From Elysia marginata (Eukaryota > Mollusca > Gastropoda > Plakobranchidae), in NCBI GenBank assembly GCA_019649035.1, contig BMAT01004581.1, positions 125,971 to 161,550 on the forward strand: 35,580 bases of DNA, given 5' to 3'. How positions within the stretch are numbered: the stretch's first letter is position 1; every line of letters begins with the position of its first letter. The position numbers and the translations under genes were made by a program. The notes under the pieces are model-generated. The model did not search any database. It worked only from the letters and a program-made list of their open reading frames with translations, and had not been told where the DNA came from. This document shows, one piece after another, positions 1 to 9,589 of the stretch.

Positions 1-108
1 TACTACTATTATTATTGCTACTACTACTACTACTACTACTGCTGATGCTGCTACTACTTTTACTAATACTATTACTACTACCACTACTACTTCTACTACT
101 ACTACTTT

Positions 109-186
<78 letters not shown>

Positions 187-205
187 TACTGCTACTACTA
201 TTACC
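1..205. repeat. (TAC)n trinucleotide microsatellite, interrupted
   Basis: Almost continuous TAC/ACT triplets with scattered substitutions (TTT, GCT, ATT). The longest pure run is at about 110-180. It lies about 100 bases upstream of the first visible coding exon (ATG at 309) and may sit in that gene's 5' region. It gives an artificial poly-leucine reading frame that is not a gene. Similar triplet arrays recur at 13122-13290 (as GTA) and 25294-25339. Confidence 0.97.
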
Positions 206-308
206 AGCACATAACGAACTTATATTACTGTCACACTGGTACTGCCACTAACTCTACTGTTAACGCACGTAAACTGTATTCTTCAACTCCAGATTTACTG
301 TTAGCAAG

Positions 309-410
309 ATGGATGATATTAGCCTGCTGTATACTATTGGGTCCTTGTGTCTGGTGTTTGGTATTCTTAGTGCCTATCTTATTTACAACTACGTACAAGA
401 GGAGAGAAGG
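309..410 (+). CDS. Exon 1 of an unrecognised single-pass membrane protein
   Basis: This exon encodes 34 residues from ATG 309 and ends at a good donor, GTAAGA at 411, in phase 0. ATG 309 is the first methionine after an in-frame TAA at 270-272. After the short acidic start MDDIS comes one hydrophobic segment at about residues 5-27 (LLYTIGSLCLVFGILSAYLI), then charged EERR. That fits a signal anchor or single transmembrane helix with a very short N-terminus outside the cytosol; the topology is inferred from the charges after the helix. It splices in frame to 1612-1708 and then 3261-4219, giving 385 residues. I recognise no family. The 5' UTR start is not visible. Confidence 0.8.
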
Positions 411-1118
411 GTAAGAGCATAATGCTAACATTCCTTTAATTTGTTTAAACCTAGTATTTCTTTATTATCTATTTTTCATGGCTCGATAACTTCCAATGGA
501 ATGTTCCTCTCTAATTTTCATTATGATGTACTTTATTGAAAAGATATTGTCTTTTTAATCGGCCCATGTTTGCTAAACATCTTTGCACGTCAAAAGGAAT
601 TATAGAACAGCAAAACAGAATACCTTTTCTCTTTTTAAAAGTATGAAAGAACCTTCAAATTGCTATTCTGAAAAGTAAAACAACGAATTTTACTTTTCGA
701 TAAAGAAGTCACTTAGATTTAGCAGTACAGTTTGAAAGGGGAATAGCCATGACAGCCTCAAGCCAGCTAGTTAATTAAATGTATACGTGTAAAGTTATCA
801 CACTTTTTGTTAAAACGTTTTTTATAGATGGCCGTAGATAGCATTAATATAATATGGATCTATAGAGTGGAAAAAGATGCAGAAATCAATGGAAAATCAA
901 AGTCAACATACTTTCACTTACAACTACAAACGGATAGGAAAGATGGTAACATCAACCCAAACGATCAAAATCAAACATTTTAACTCAAACATCAATTCAC
1001 TTTACTATAATTATCGATGTGAAACTTGAAGGCTACACCTTGGACAATGAAGAAAGTTTAAACCTTTATAAACAGATACATGCGGAATATTCTTAGAAAT
1101 ATAAAGGCATTAGAAAAT

Positions 1119-1333
1119 GAGAAATAAAGAAGTTTGGAAGCGGACGGGACAGAAACCAGTGAAGGAATAAGTAGAAATGAGAAGACGGCGTTGGTTTGGA
1201 CATACACTGAGGAAGCCACACAACAACATCACCAGGCAGGCATTACAATGAAATCCATAGATGAAAATAGGCAGAGAAGTATCTAGAGATATGGCAGAGG
1301 GGGAAATGACATTGATGGGAAAAGGATGGCGAC
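1119..1333 (+). mobile_element. Degraded 3' fragment of an RTE-type non-LTR retrotransposon ORF
   Basis: Conceptual translation gives pieces like KEVWKRTGQKPVKE, then MRRRRWFGHTLRKP, NNITRQALQ and later MAEGEMTLMGKGW, broken by stops. The signature R-R-W-x-G-H-T-L-R-K-P, followed by I-T-(R/K)-Q-A-L and W-N-P, is what I recall from the extreme C-terminus of RTE-like endonuclease/reverse transcriptase proteins, which is very common in invertebrate genomes. Only the tail remains, as expected for a 5'-truncated LINE copy. Stop codons replace residues in and after the Q-A-L-x-W-N-P block, so it is dead. It lies in intron 1, in the same orientation as the host gene. Confidence 0.75.
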
Positions 1334-1355
1334 ATGGTATAAGCTATGTTTCTAA

Positions 1356-1403
1356 GTGGCATAGCGATGGGTGCCGAAGCATCTATGTCGAAGGTTCGAA
1401 TCA
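1356..1403 (+). mobile_element. Possible tRNA-derived SINE head
   Basis: TGGCATAGCGATGG (about 1357-1370) resembles a pol III A box and GGTTCGAATC (1393-1402) a B box. The spacing of about 36 bases is plausible. It directly follows the LINE remnant. No convincing SINE body follows, so this could be chance or a decayed copy. Confidence 0.35.
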
Positions 1404-1611
1404 TACCAAGGGCAGTAAGTTTGGGCGTTTCCACTAAAAAGCCTATTTCTCTCCACTGCTAATTTCATACCGTTAAATCATTTCAATCAATTGATTGCGA
1501 AGTGGCTGCCTCCACTATTTATCCTGATATTTAAAACAAAGTATGAATGCGCTAGACTGAATCTTGCCTCAAACTGCTCGTTCTTGTTCTATTTGGTATT
1601 CGAACCACCAG

Positions 1612-1708
1612 GTTGTCGCCAAGCTGAAACTGAAGCAAGAGTTCAAGAACATTGACCCGTCTAACTATGCTCAGATCGAAGCTTCTAAAAGAGCCCCCAC
1701 TAGACGAG
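1612..1708 (+). CDS. Exon 2 of the unrecognised membrane protein
   Basis: This is a 97-base exon between acceptor AG (1610-1611) and donor GTAAGAG (1709). It enters in phase 0 and leaves in phase 1 (32 codons plus G). It encodes the basic, probably cytosolic stretch just after the membrane segment: VVAKLKLKQEFKN, then IDPSNYAQIEASK and RAPTRR. The first half could form a short amphipathic helix. Its last base G joins GA of exon 3 to make a glycine codon, and both neighbouring frames stay open across the joins. That agreement is the main support for the exon. Confidence 0.8.
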
Positions 1709-3260
1709 GTAAGAGTAACATTCCCCCCCTCCTTTTCCGTTTCCTTACAACAAAATAATGTAGTGAGTAACACATTATTTTACAGAGTTCACGTAATTTA
1801 CCGCATCACTGAGCCAATGTTTATTCTATGAGGTTAATTGTTTGAGGTAATGATCTATAGATTTCACGGTTAGTCCTAAACTTATATAAATGTGAACGTA
1901 AAAAGAAAAATGCGTTTTTTAAGGTGGTAGAGGGCTTAAATGTATACAAAGTTAAAACCTGTACCTTGTACTATGATATCGCTTCTTGGTAGGCAGTATG
2001 GTATACGCAAGAGAGTTTTGAAGAAAAATAAACTAGGACGTCATCGACATTTGAGAAATTATTATTCGAAGCAGTTCTTTTTAAAAAAAGTAATGAAGTT
2101 AAGCTTTGACTTAATCTTGAGGTCCCAATCACAAAGTTAATGAACGCCGCGAACAGAGGAGCTGTACTGGATTTCTTTGCAAAGTTTCTAAAAGCAAGAT
2201 GTTTGCTATTTTCGAATTTAAATCTGGAATTACCCTAGTACCCGTTGTACATTGTATACTAGTAGGTCAGTCAAACAGCAATCAACACACAATTAGTGTA
2301 ATGAGGAACTGGAATTCGTGGGAAGAAGTTTAACAACAGGGAAAAACAAAGAAAAAAAGAATCATATTAAAGAGAAATTGTGCTTCAGTTATCGAACTGA
2401 CCAGGGCAAAGCTTGGATAATCCTAAAGTTTCATAGGCAATAACTTAACACACATTTGCAATGTACTTCAGTCTAGTATCACACATTATTGATTCGTGCC
2501 GCAAGTACTTTAGTCATAAATCATTGGTTGAGACGTAGTTTATTATTTAAACTTCCAAACTCTTACTATGAATTGAAAGAGAGGCACGGTTCTATTCTTG
2601 ATATCTATAAAACATTTTCAACTTAGGTTCTGCCATTAGTCCTTTTCAACTTATGTTTTTAATATAGATGCTACATATCTCCACATTTTAATAAAGCAAG
2701 GTCGTTTAAGTTACCATGAATGCCCAAAACGTAAAAAAATAATAAAGGTACATCGCTCTTAAACACGTTTTTTGTGAAAAACGTACGAGTGGACGGTAAA
2801 TGATTCTGACGTCTTAAAGACCATATTTTAAAGGCTTTGTTGTTTTGAAGAAGACACATTTGTAAACCTCCAAAAATTAAAAAAAATGTGAGACTAGTAT
2901 TTTGAGGAAAGATATCAAAACTTGTGTTGATTCAAAGTATAGAGATAAAGAAGAACAAAAAACCTTTTAACAGTGTTTTTTTAACAAAATTTCCGACTTC
3001 CGACTCATTCGGCCTTGACGCGATGCCCTCAGGACCCCTTCGCAAGTCTAACAATTTACCAATGAGGTTAATTTAATGAGAACACAATGACCTGGGGAGA
3101 TACAAGCATTGTAAAGAGTATCTTCATATCTATATCACCTTTATCTCTTCTTTCAGGCATACTTCTTATGTTTCAGTGATGTATGCTTGAAAGCGACCGG
3201 CTTCAGAACTTAATACATAAAGTGAAGCAAAAAATTCATGTATTTTCCCGTGTTCCACAG
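1709..3260 (+). other. Intron 2 of the membrane protein gene
   Basis: This AT-rich intron runs from donor GTAAGAG (1709) to acceptor TGTTCCACAG (ending 3260). I see no further exon, repeat array or mobile element in it. Small open frames inside (for example near 1940-2140) lack coding character. Confidence 0.75.
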
Positions 3261-4219
3261 GAGGCAAAGAGAAAATGGTAGTGACGCTTAGTAAAGACGA
3301 CAACAAACCCGACGATAATGAAGATGGGAAAACAGTCGATACATTCGTTAGTGACAGCGGTGTTGTTTCACCAGGCGGTCAGGTTGCTGGTTCCAGAGCA
3401 GGCACGGCCGCACCTTTGATCAATGGGGCTGTGGTGATTCCCGCTGCTGCAGCTGCTCTAGCTACCCAGGGAAGCAGAGCGGGGACAGTGCCAGGCACTC
3501 GGGCAGGAGTTGGGTCGAGACATGCTGGAGAAGGAGCAGGAGGAGGTGAAGGAGGAAGATGGAATACAGAGGGAGGAGGAAATGGAGGGGGCGGAGGTGG
3601 CTCCGGTCTGGGAGGTCCGCAAGTTGCAGCTATTGCTGGAGGCGCAGCTGTCGTTGGTGCCGTGACAGGCGCAGCTGCAGCCAAACTATTGTCCAATAAC
3701 AACAACAGCAACAGGAACGGTAACAAAAGGAATATGGTGAATACTAACCTCAACAACAACAAACGCGGAAGCTACGATCCAGACACCAAGAAGTATGACG
3801 AGGAAGATCTAAGGCTTAACTTGTACACTGAGAAAGAAATGACACCCATCCCAGAAGTAGTCACTACAAGTCTCGGTGGCACTACGATATTTAACGTCCA
3901 GCCTAACAACATCAGGAACAACAGCAACAACAACAGCAACGCCTTCGACTCTGATCGCGAGGACCAGGGGCCTAAGAAAGGTCGTAAACCGAAGAAACCG
4001 GTAGCAAAACTGCTCCAACCGATAGACAACCCGGCCTCAGACTTCGATGACTACCGCAGCCAGAGTGACCCGCCCCCCAAACCGGCCAGCTACGCCGTGC
4101 CCACGCCGGTTAGAGAGATGGACAAGCACGTGATCAGAGAGGAACTGCAGGCCAGACAGGCATGGAAAGGCGACCAGGGCAACATCAGATCTCGACAGCC
4201 GCATGGACTACGTTTCTGA
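3261..4219 (+). CDS. Terminal exon of the unrecognised membrane protein (low-complexity tail)
   Basis: This exon opens at acceptor CCACAG and continues exon 2 in phase 1 (glycine, then GKEKMVVTLSKDD) to TGA at 4217-4219, supplying 318 of 385 residues. In order it holds: an acidic patch (DDNKPDDNEDGK); a Gly/Ala/Arg-rich part with repeated G-S-R-A-G-T/V; a poly-glycine run; a hydrophobic Gly/Ala stretch (QVAAIAGGAAVVGAVTGAA) with small-residue spacing like a glycine zipper; asparagine-rich runs; an ordered-looking block (YDPDTKKYDEEDLRLNLYT); a basic patch (KKGRKPKKP); and a charged C-terminus ending GLRF. Mostly disordered and probably cytosolic. The Gly/Ala stretch could be a second membrane or assembly segment. 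The function is unknown. An internal ATG at 3275 also opens this frame, but the spliced start at 309 is preferred. Confidence 0.85.
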
Positions 4220-4468
4220 GCTTCTGACGTGTAAAAAATAATCTGAGACCACCAGCAAATTTTAAAACTCGATAGTAATTTTAAGGACTGTGATGATGGA
4301 TGTCTTCCATGTTTGTATTATAAAAAAGGTCAGCCTATTGAAAGCTTTTCAAATCTATTGTGGGATTTGTTTCATTGTGTCAGCTTCTATGTACTTGAGA
4401 CACAAAAAAGCAACAAAGATAGTACTTTATAATGTGGATATTATATTCAGAGGTCATTAAATGAATAT
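4220..4468 (+). other. Probable 3' UTR, with candidate poly(A) signal ATTAAA
   Basis: AT-rich sequence after the stop codon. ATTAAA at 4456-4461 is a common variant poly(A) signal about 240 bases after the stop, and lies only about 8 bases before the left end of the DNA transposon at 4469. The insertion may therefore limit or have replaced the original 3' end. Confidence 0.45.
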
Positions 4469-5055
4469 TAGTCCAGTCAATTTACGCGAAAAATAGCTTT
4501 GACGGGAAATCTCTGCAACATAATTTTTTCTTTGAGATTTTTATAGTATTAGGTCAGATAAATTCGAAAAACAACGTTAGGACGCGGAAATCGAAATCCT
4601 ACTACCTGTAAATGACGTCATAATACGTCATTCCTTAAAACTCAAGAGGAGAATATCATTATGGACATTTTTGCACCAAACCTATGCATGTTGCATATCG
4701 TTGGAAAGGTCTTGAAAATTCAAAATTTGCAAAGTAATTGAGTTGTATTCATGAGAGTAATTTTGGAAAAATCGTATACGTCACAGGTACGCAAACTTTT
4801 TATCATGTAACAACTGTTCTCAGAAACTACTCTAGTTGCATATTCTTAAAGAAGTCTTTAGAAAATCAATAAGAAATACAAATTGCATAGAAGAATGATA
4901 ATATAGTAGGGAAATTATGCAATTAAGAACCCTATTGCTCGTAAATGATGTCAAAACACGCTATTCTTTAAAATTAAACAACAAATTACAATTACTGATA
5001 TTTTTGCACCAAGCTTATTCATGATGAATATCATTTCAAAGGTCTTCAAAGTTAC
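4469..5055 (+). repeat. Left terminal inverted repeat, two-tier
   Basis: The arm contains two diverged tandem units about 340 bases apart. Each has a GTAAATGA(C/T)GTCA-like segment, then TTTTTGCACCAA, then an ATGCATGTTGCATATC-like palindromic stretch and AAAGGTCTT (near 4600-4715 and 4930-5055). The outer unit matches the right arm best. Confidence 0.75.
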
Positions 5056-5159
5056 ATTTCAAAGTGATGTCTCCAATATAATTGAAAGATATCCATTTAT
5101 TATGCAAAAAAACAACAACAACTACAAAATCTTCGATTTAAGAGCTGTTTATAAGAAGT

Positions 5160-5700
5160 TCGTTGTTCAAACAATAAGGATCCCGGAGAAGAGCAGATGG
5201 CAGGTGGCAGAACTGAGCGTATCACTGGAGAACATGTGGACGGTTCCATTTAATCAAAAGGTACTTCAAGCAGTAATGAGAACTCAGAGGATAAAGAGAT
5301 GGAAAAAATGGAACAAGTGATTCGGTTAGCAAATCTCAGGTAGAAAAACCAAAAGACCTTGACTCTGGAATAGATGGAAACAAGCAATCTCATGATGGAT
5401 CCAAAGGCTTTGAAGTGTCTGGAGGATTTGATGAGGACCAATAATAGAAGATATCAATGAAAAAGAGAACTTCCATGTGATCTTAGGGAGAGCATTTGAG
5501 TCCATTACAAAAGAAAACACCAAACTGTGTCAAAGATGATTTTCGACAGAGTTGAGCAGCAGTTATGTACAGTCAAAAAAGAATGTTTGTTCGCAGACTG
5601 CAAAAATGAAATTGCAATACATAAATATGTTTTAGAACAGTCTCATGACTTAACATATTTACCCCAGGAGGTCTATACACACCATAGCAAATTCAACTCA
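5160..5700 (+). pseudogene. Degenerate interior of the DNA transposon, left half
   Basis: This stretch is richer in GC than the arms and carries short open pieces in several frames, for example IPEKSRWQVAELSVSLENMW near 5180-5240 and a piece near 5527-5650 (QQLCTVKKECLFADCKNE). No frame stays open and no domain is recognised. The position between the arms suggests the remains of an element-encoded protein. The nested SINE ends this segment. Confidence 0.4.
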
Positions 5701-5882
5701 TATTTCAGAGCATTACAGTACGGCAGCCTGTTAGGCGCTAAAATACTAACATTCCACAAATTTCAAGCACTGCCTTTAGCCAGGTACCCGTTTTACAGGT
5801 GGGTGGACAGGGGAAAGGCAATAGCAACATGACATGGTCGGGAATCGAACCCACGACCTCCAGATCTCTGCCACGCTGTCCC
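5690..5882 (-). mobile_element. tRNA-derived SINE nested in the DNA transposon
   Basis: On the minus strand, GTGGGTTCGATTCCCGACC (about 5835-5853) is an almost ideal pol III B box, and GTGGCAGAGATC upstream of it (about 5862-5873) is A-box-like. The body downstream contains CACCTGTAAAACGGGTACC, a segment I recall from tRNA-derived SINEs. The 3' end is not clear. It interrupts the interior of the transposon, so it inserted later. Confidence 0.7.
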
Positions 5883-5899
5883 ATGTTTCTCCAAAAGGC

Positions 5900-6640
5900 T
5901 TGACATTTTTTGCACCAGACATAACGGATGATATCTCCGGGCTGGTTTACAGGATTGGCTTCCTTGGACTTCTTAGCCTATTCAAGGAAGTGAATGAGCT
6001 CAACACGAAATACTCCTGCCTTCCAGACATAAGCTCATCCCACAACCATTTCCAAGAGTATCCTGAAGAAATGGCCAACCAGGCCTCTTGCTGGGATAGG
6101 CATGGCCGAAGACAGGAAGCGGGAAATTGCCCAGTTTGGAATTGATCCAGATCAAGTCCTCAAGAAAATCAGAAGAATTGAAAGAAGTCTTGAGGATGAT
6201 TCCGACGATTTATAAGCTGCAGGGTACCATCTCTAAAAAAATCCCTGTTGATCACAAGCTGCCGTTATAGCGTCTGTCACAGCAGCAAGGGGCATCTTTA
6301 TAAACAGCAACGATCTTTTCAAATTTGAGCTCAGAAGTTACCAATTATCACTATTTGACAGATATGGACTTCTACGGGATCCTGAACAAGCACCTCTAGC
6401 TGATGTTGTAGCCCATGAAACATAGCAAATTGTTCTACTAAGCTCCAAATGCTTCAACTAGTGGTAGATGGAGTTTCACTTTTTGATCGATTAAACTGGC
6501 CATGTGGCTCAGCTTTTGAGGAAATTTGCTCAAGGCGCATTGGCTGCATCGACTGCTCAAATATACCAGGGATGTCAATTGGAGGATTATAACAAGAAGG
6601 CTGAAATACTGTTTCTGTGAATGTGACTGAGATCACATTC
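5900..6640 (+). pseudogene. Broken transposon-associated ORF, right half of the element
   Basis: Pieces in order: KGLTFFAPDITDDISGLVYR (near 5898-5955); EDRKREIAQFGIDPDQV (near 6108-6160) to a TAA at about 6213; from 6261 a 54-codon open piece with LFKFELRSYQLSLFDRYGLL, ending at TAG 6423-6425; then in another frame from 6452 VVDGVSLFDRLNWPCGSAFE. The two blocks resemble, from memory, a large uncharacterised protein family of cnidarians, molluscs and echinoderms with a Y-E-L-x-x-Y-P-P-x-L-F motif and a D-G-G-x-L-L-x-R-x-P-W motif about 70-100 residues later. At least one frameshift and several stops show it is dead. A database search is needed to fix the family. Confidence 0.5.
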
Positions 6641-6849
6641 CATTTTTCTATGGTTGCGCTCCAGATTTATTTCATATGTGGAAAGTTATTGCATCAGCCA
6701 TATAATATTATCACTCAGCTTTGATAATAGAACTACAGAAGTACATATGTCATTACATGGGAAAATAACACATACCTGTGATATTCATGTTTTTTTTTTT
6801 TTAGAAATTACAAGGATAAGTACCTTTCGTATACTTTGAAAATATCATG

Positions 6850-7418
6850 ATTCATTATATTTTTTTGAGACATTTGCATGGATATGCAGCTTGCATATGT
6901 TTGGTGCAAACATAATGTTAATAATGGTATTTTCCTCCTAAATTTGAAGGATCGGCACGGTTTGATATATTTACGGCTACTAAGATTCCGAAAAGCATCT
7001 CCGTATGATATTACCATTCTGCTTTGCAAGTTGTCTTTCTGGATATGCAACTAGGATAGACTCTGAGAACAGTTGTTACATGATAAAAAGGTTTGCGGTA
7101 CCAGCGGTGTTCGCGATTTTTCCAAAATTACTCATGTAAATATATTTTAATTACTTTGCAAGTATCGTATTTCATTGTGAATTTATAAGACCTTTCCAAC
7201 GATATGCAACATGCATAGGTTTTGTCCAGCAATGTCCATAATGTTATTTTACTCTTGAGTTTTAAGGAATGACGTGTTATGACGTCATATACAGGTAGAA
7301 GGATTTCGACTTCCGTGTCCTAACGTTGTTTTTCGAACTTATCTGACCTACTATAAAAATCTCAAAGAAAAAATTATGTTGCAGAGATTTCCCGTCAAAA
7401 ATTAAATTGACTGGACTA
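6850..7418 (-). repeat. Right terminal inverted repeat, two-tier
   Basis: This is the inverted counterpart of the left arm. The outer unit (7060-7418) includes complements of GACGGGAAATCTCTGCAAC and of the TTGCATATCGTTGGAAAGGTC block. The inner unit (about 6850-7050) carries TTTGCACCAAACATATGCAAG on the minus strand, corresponding to the second unit of the left arm, but is much more diverged. Confidence 0.75.
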
Positions 7419-8365
7419 TATAAGGCCTGAAATTAGACCAACGAGAATATTCTTGTATGTTTCGAACTTAACAAGTGTAACGATTTTTCGAAAACAAAAT
7501 TTTACCGTTAAGTTTCAGGGAATGTTTTTTTTTTTTTTTGACTTATTCAAATATCTCTGTGTGAAGATGTTGCTGTTGCTCTACCTGACTTTAAAACCAT
7601 TCCGATTTTTAGAAAGCAAATAAATCTAAAACAAGATGAAATAACGATGATGAAGCAGCCTGAGAAAGGTTTTACATTAGTTTTGTCACAGAGTGGTTTT
7701 TGTCATTCATGGTAGGTGTAATAAGCACAAATTTTAAAAAAAAGCTAAGTGTTTTTTTTAACTTTTTGAAGATAAGTTCCCTGAGTTTTATGTAAACAAA
7801 ACCCACATGGATATACTTTCAGTAGTCTTGGATAAAACTTCTCGACGAAGATTTTAAAATCAAAGTAAACATCCATTATTGTTATACAAAAACTTGCTAT
7901 TGGATATTTGGAAACACCCTTTAAAGAAATTTCTACTTAACCTCTTTCATATGTTAAATTATTTAGGTCCTATAATCTAGAGCTTGTTATGTTTATTAAG
8001 CATGACTGTTGGATGGCAGGTCAGACCCAGCAAAGATCTAACTCCATGTCTTTGTGGGTACGGAAGCAAACAATCGTGTCTAGAGATAAGATTAAATGCA
8101 CTGGTTTTTTATGCGCTTATTTCCCCTGAGTTACATCTTGGTTGCTAAGTTACCTACAACACATGTTCAACTATAACTAGAAAAATAGTGTAAAAATTAG
8201 TGTGTAAAGTCATGATAGCATTGATTCAAAATGCTGTGTAAAATGATACCATAATTTAAAAAAAAATACCTAAAAGTATAACAGATTCTAATGTTGTTCT
8301 CAGATTGGTTTAATTGATGTAATATATAACAAAAATATAATAACATATCATCCACATTCCTTGTC
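7419..8365. other. Intergenic stretch, nothing recognised
   Basis: AT-rich sequence with homopolymer T and A runs (for example about 7527-7540). I see no coding frame, mobile element or repeat array. Confidence 0.6.
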
Positions 8366-8690
8366 CTTTGCTCTGTGGCCTAGCGGTAAGACACTCGAGC
8401 AGAGTTCGGGCGGTGCGTGGTTCGATACTCGGCCGAGTCAAACCAAGGACTTTAAAATTGGTATTAGCAGCTGATCCACCTAGTGCCGGACATTATGGAT
8501 TTAGTGCTAAGTCTGGTCGGCCCGGTGTCAGGATAATGTGACTGGATGTGGTGTATGCAACCTCTCCTCACTTCACAGTGTAGCAGCACTCTTTCAATTG
8601 TCCCAAGCGCCGTCTCTGATATAACCTTGCAGTTAAAAAGAGAACCAAACCTAACCTTGTCCTTAGCTTTGGTGACTAACAGCCAGGGGT
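8366..8690 (+). mobile_element. tRNA-derived SINE with a conserved GTCGGCCCGGTGTCA-type core
   Basis: The head has an A box (TGGCCTAGCGGTAAG, about 8378-8392) and a B box (GTGGTTCGATACTC, about 8418-8431). About 85 bases further on is GGTCGGCCCGGTGTCAGGAT with AATGTGACTGGATG (about 8515-8548). I recall this core from widespread mollusc and other metazoan SINEs. The 3' boundary is approximate. The copy is moderately decayed. Confidence 0.75.
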
Positions 8691-9585
8691 GTCTGAGTGT
8701 GTCAAGGTTTAAAAAAGAATAATTATGAAGTGTCATAGATAATTATTAAGTGTCAAAGAATTGTATATCTACACTACATCATTCCTCTTTAAATTGACAA
8801 TACCTTGATATTGTGTCCGTTACGTAGGCCAATTGCTTGTCATAATATACTTATAGTAAATTCAGATAGTGTAATTGAAACGACGCTCTATGCGTGCGGA
8901 TATCACCAATGGCTGAAGCCCTATAATGTTAAAACACTCATCTCATTTAGGCTTTATGAAGGCTCTTGATCTAGATCTAAATCTAAGTTATCTCTTTAAA
9001 TTCTACATCTAGATCTAGGACATCCCATTAATCTCTAGATCTAAGTCATAGTTGCAAACACTCAATTAATATTATAGCCTAAACATAGATCTGAATTAAA
9101 ATCTGAAGTTAATGGAAGAAGTTGGGAAGCGGGTAAAATTATGATATTTATGTGTGCAATTTCCCCTTTCATTTTTTCGGCGTGTAAAAGTTGATGTATA
9201 ATATTTTGGGACAGTAGGAATACTCGTTGGATACGATAAAGGGGAAAACTGCGGCGAAATTTAAAACTCTTAAAGCAGTTTGATTCTCGGAATAATACCT
9301 CAACAATAAGGCAAAAACTGACCTTCACCTGTAAGAAATTTTGGCAGCATATCCTAAGCCCTAAGGCGAAAACAGAAGTATAAAGTCATGACACTTAGAG
9401 CCTAAAATGGAAGAAAATGGCGCCCAAACTCTAAGGTAGATCTATGGTTAATCCAGACTCTAGATAGAGACATCTTCTAGATAATCTTTAACTGTTGATC
9501 ACCTAAATTGATCTCTAAATGTGACTGAAAGTTGAAGTATCTTAATCTAGATTAGTTTTTTTTTTTTTTTATCTCAATCCAACCT
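8691..9585. other. Intergenic stretch with AGATCTA-rich clusters
   Basis: No gene is seen. AGATCTAGA-like words are over-represented at about 8966-9050 and again near 9075-9090, 9436-9475 and 9538-9550. This may be a decayed repeat family; the pattern is one I associate with freshwater snail genomes. Confidence 0.5.
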
Positions 9586-9589
9586 AAAT

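Larger units (their letters stand above)
411..1611 (+). other. Intron 1 of the membrane protein gene
   Basis: The intron runs from donor GTAAGA (411) to acceptor CCACCAG (ending 1611), which follows a T-rich stretch from about 1579. It holds a degraded RTE-like LINE fragment (about 1119-1333) and a possible tRNA-like SINE head (about 1356-1403). Nothing is recognised in 430-1110. Confidence 0.75.
4469..7418. mobile_element. Long-TIR DNA transposon, about 2.95 kb, decayed
   Basis: The ends are inverted copies: TAGTCCAGTCAATTT at 4469-4483 matches the complement of the sequence ending at 7418. The outer arms (about 4469-4825 and 7060-7418) align closely, for example GACGGGAAATCTCTGCAAC, GAAAAACAACGTTAGGAC and ATCATGTAACAACTGTTCTC. 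Weaker similarity runs inward to about 5055 and 6850. TA stands at both outer edges and could be a TA target duplication. The interior has broken coding remnants (about 5160-6640) and a nested SINE. The superfamily was not determined; the very long arms are unusual for Tc1/mariner. With only broken frames it cannot be autonomous now. Confidence 0.85.

Noticed and set aside
15-251. 78-residue poly-leucine open frame
   Set aside because: It is only the translation of the (TAC)n array.
3379-4029. Minus-strand open frames
   Set aside because: Antisense shadows of the GC-rich terminal exon of the membrane protein gene.
4199-4219. C-terminal GLRF resembling an RFamide peptide
   Set aside because: There is no glycine amide donor or cleavage site after it and no signal peptide; the protein ends at F.
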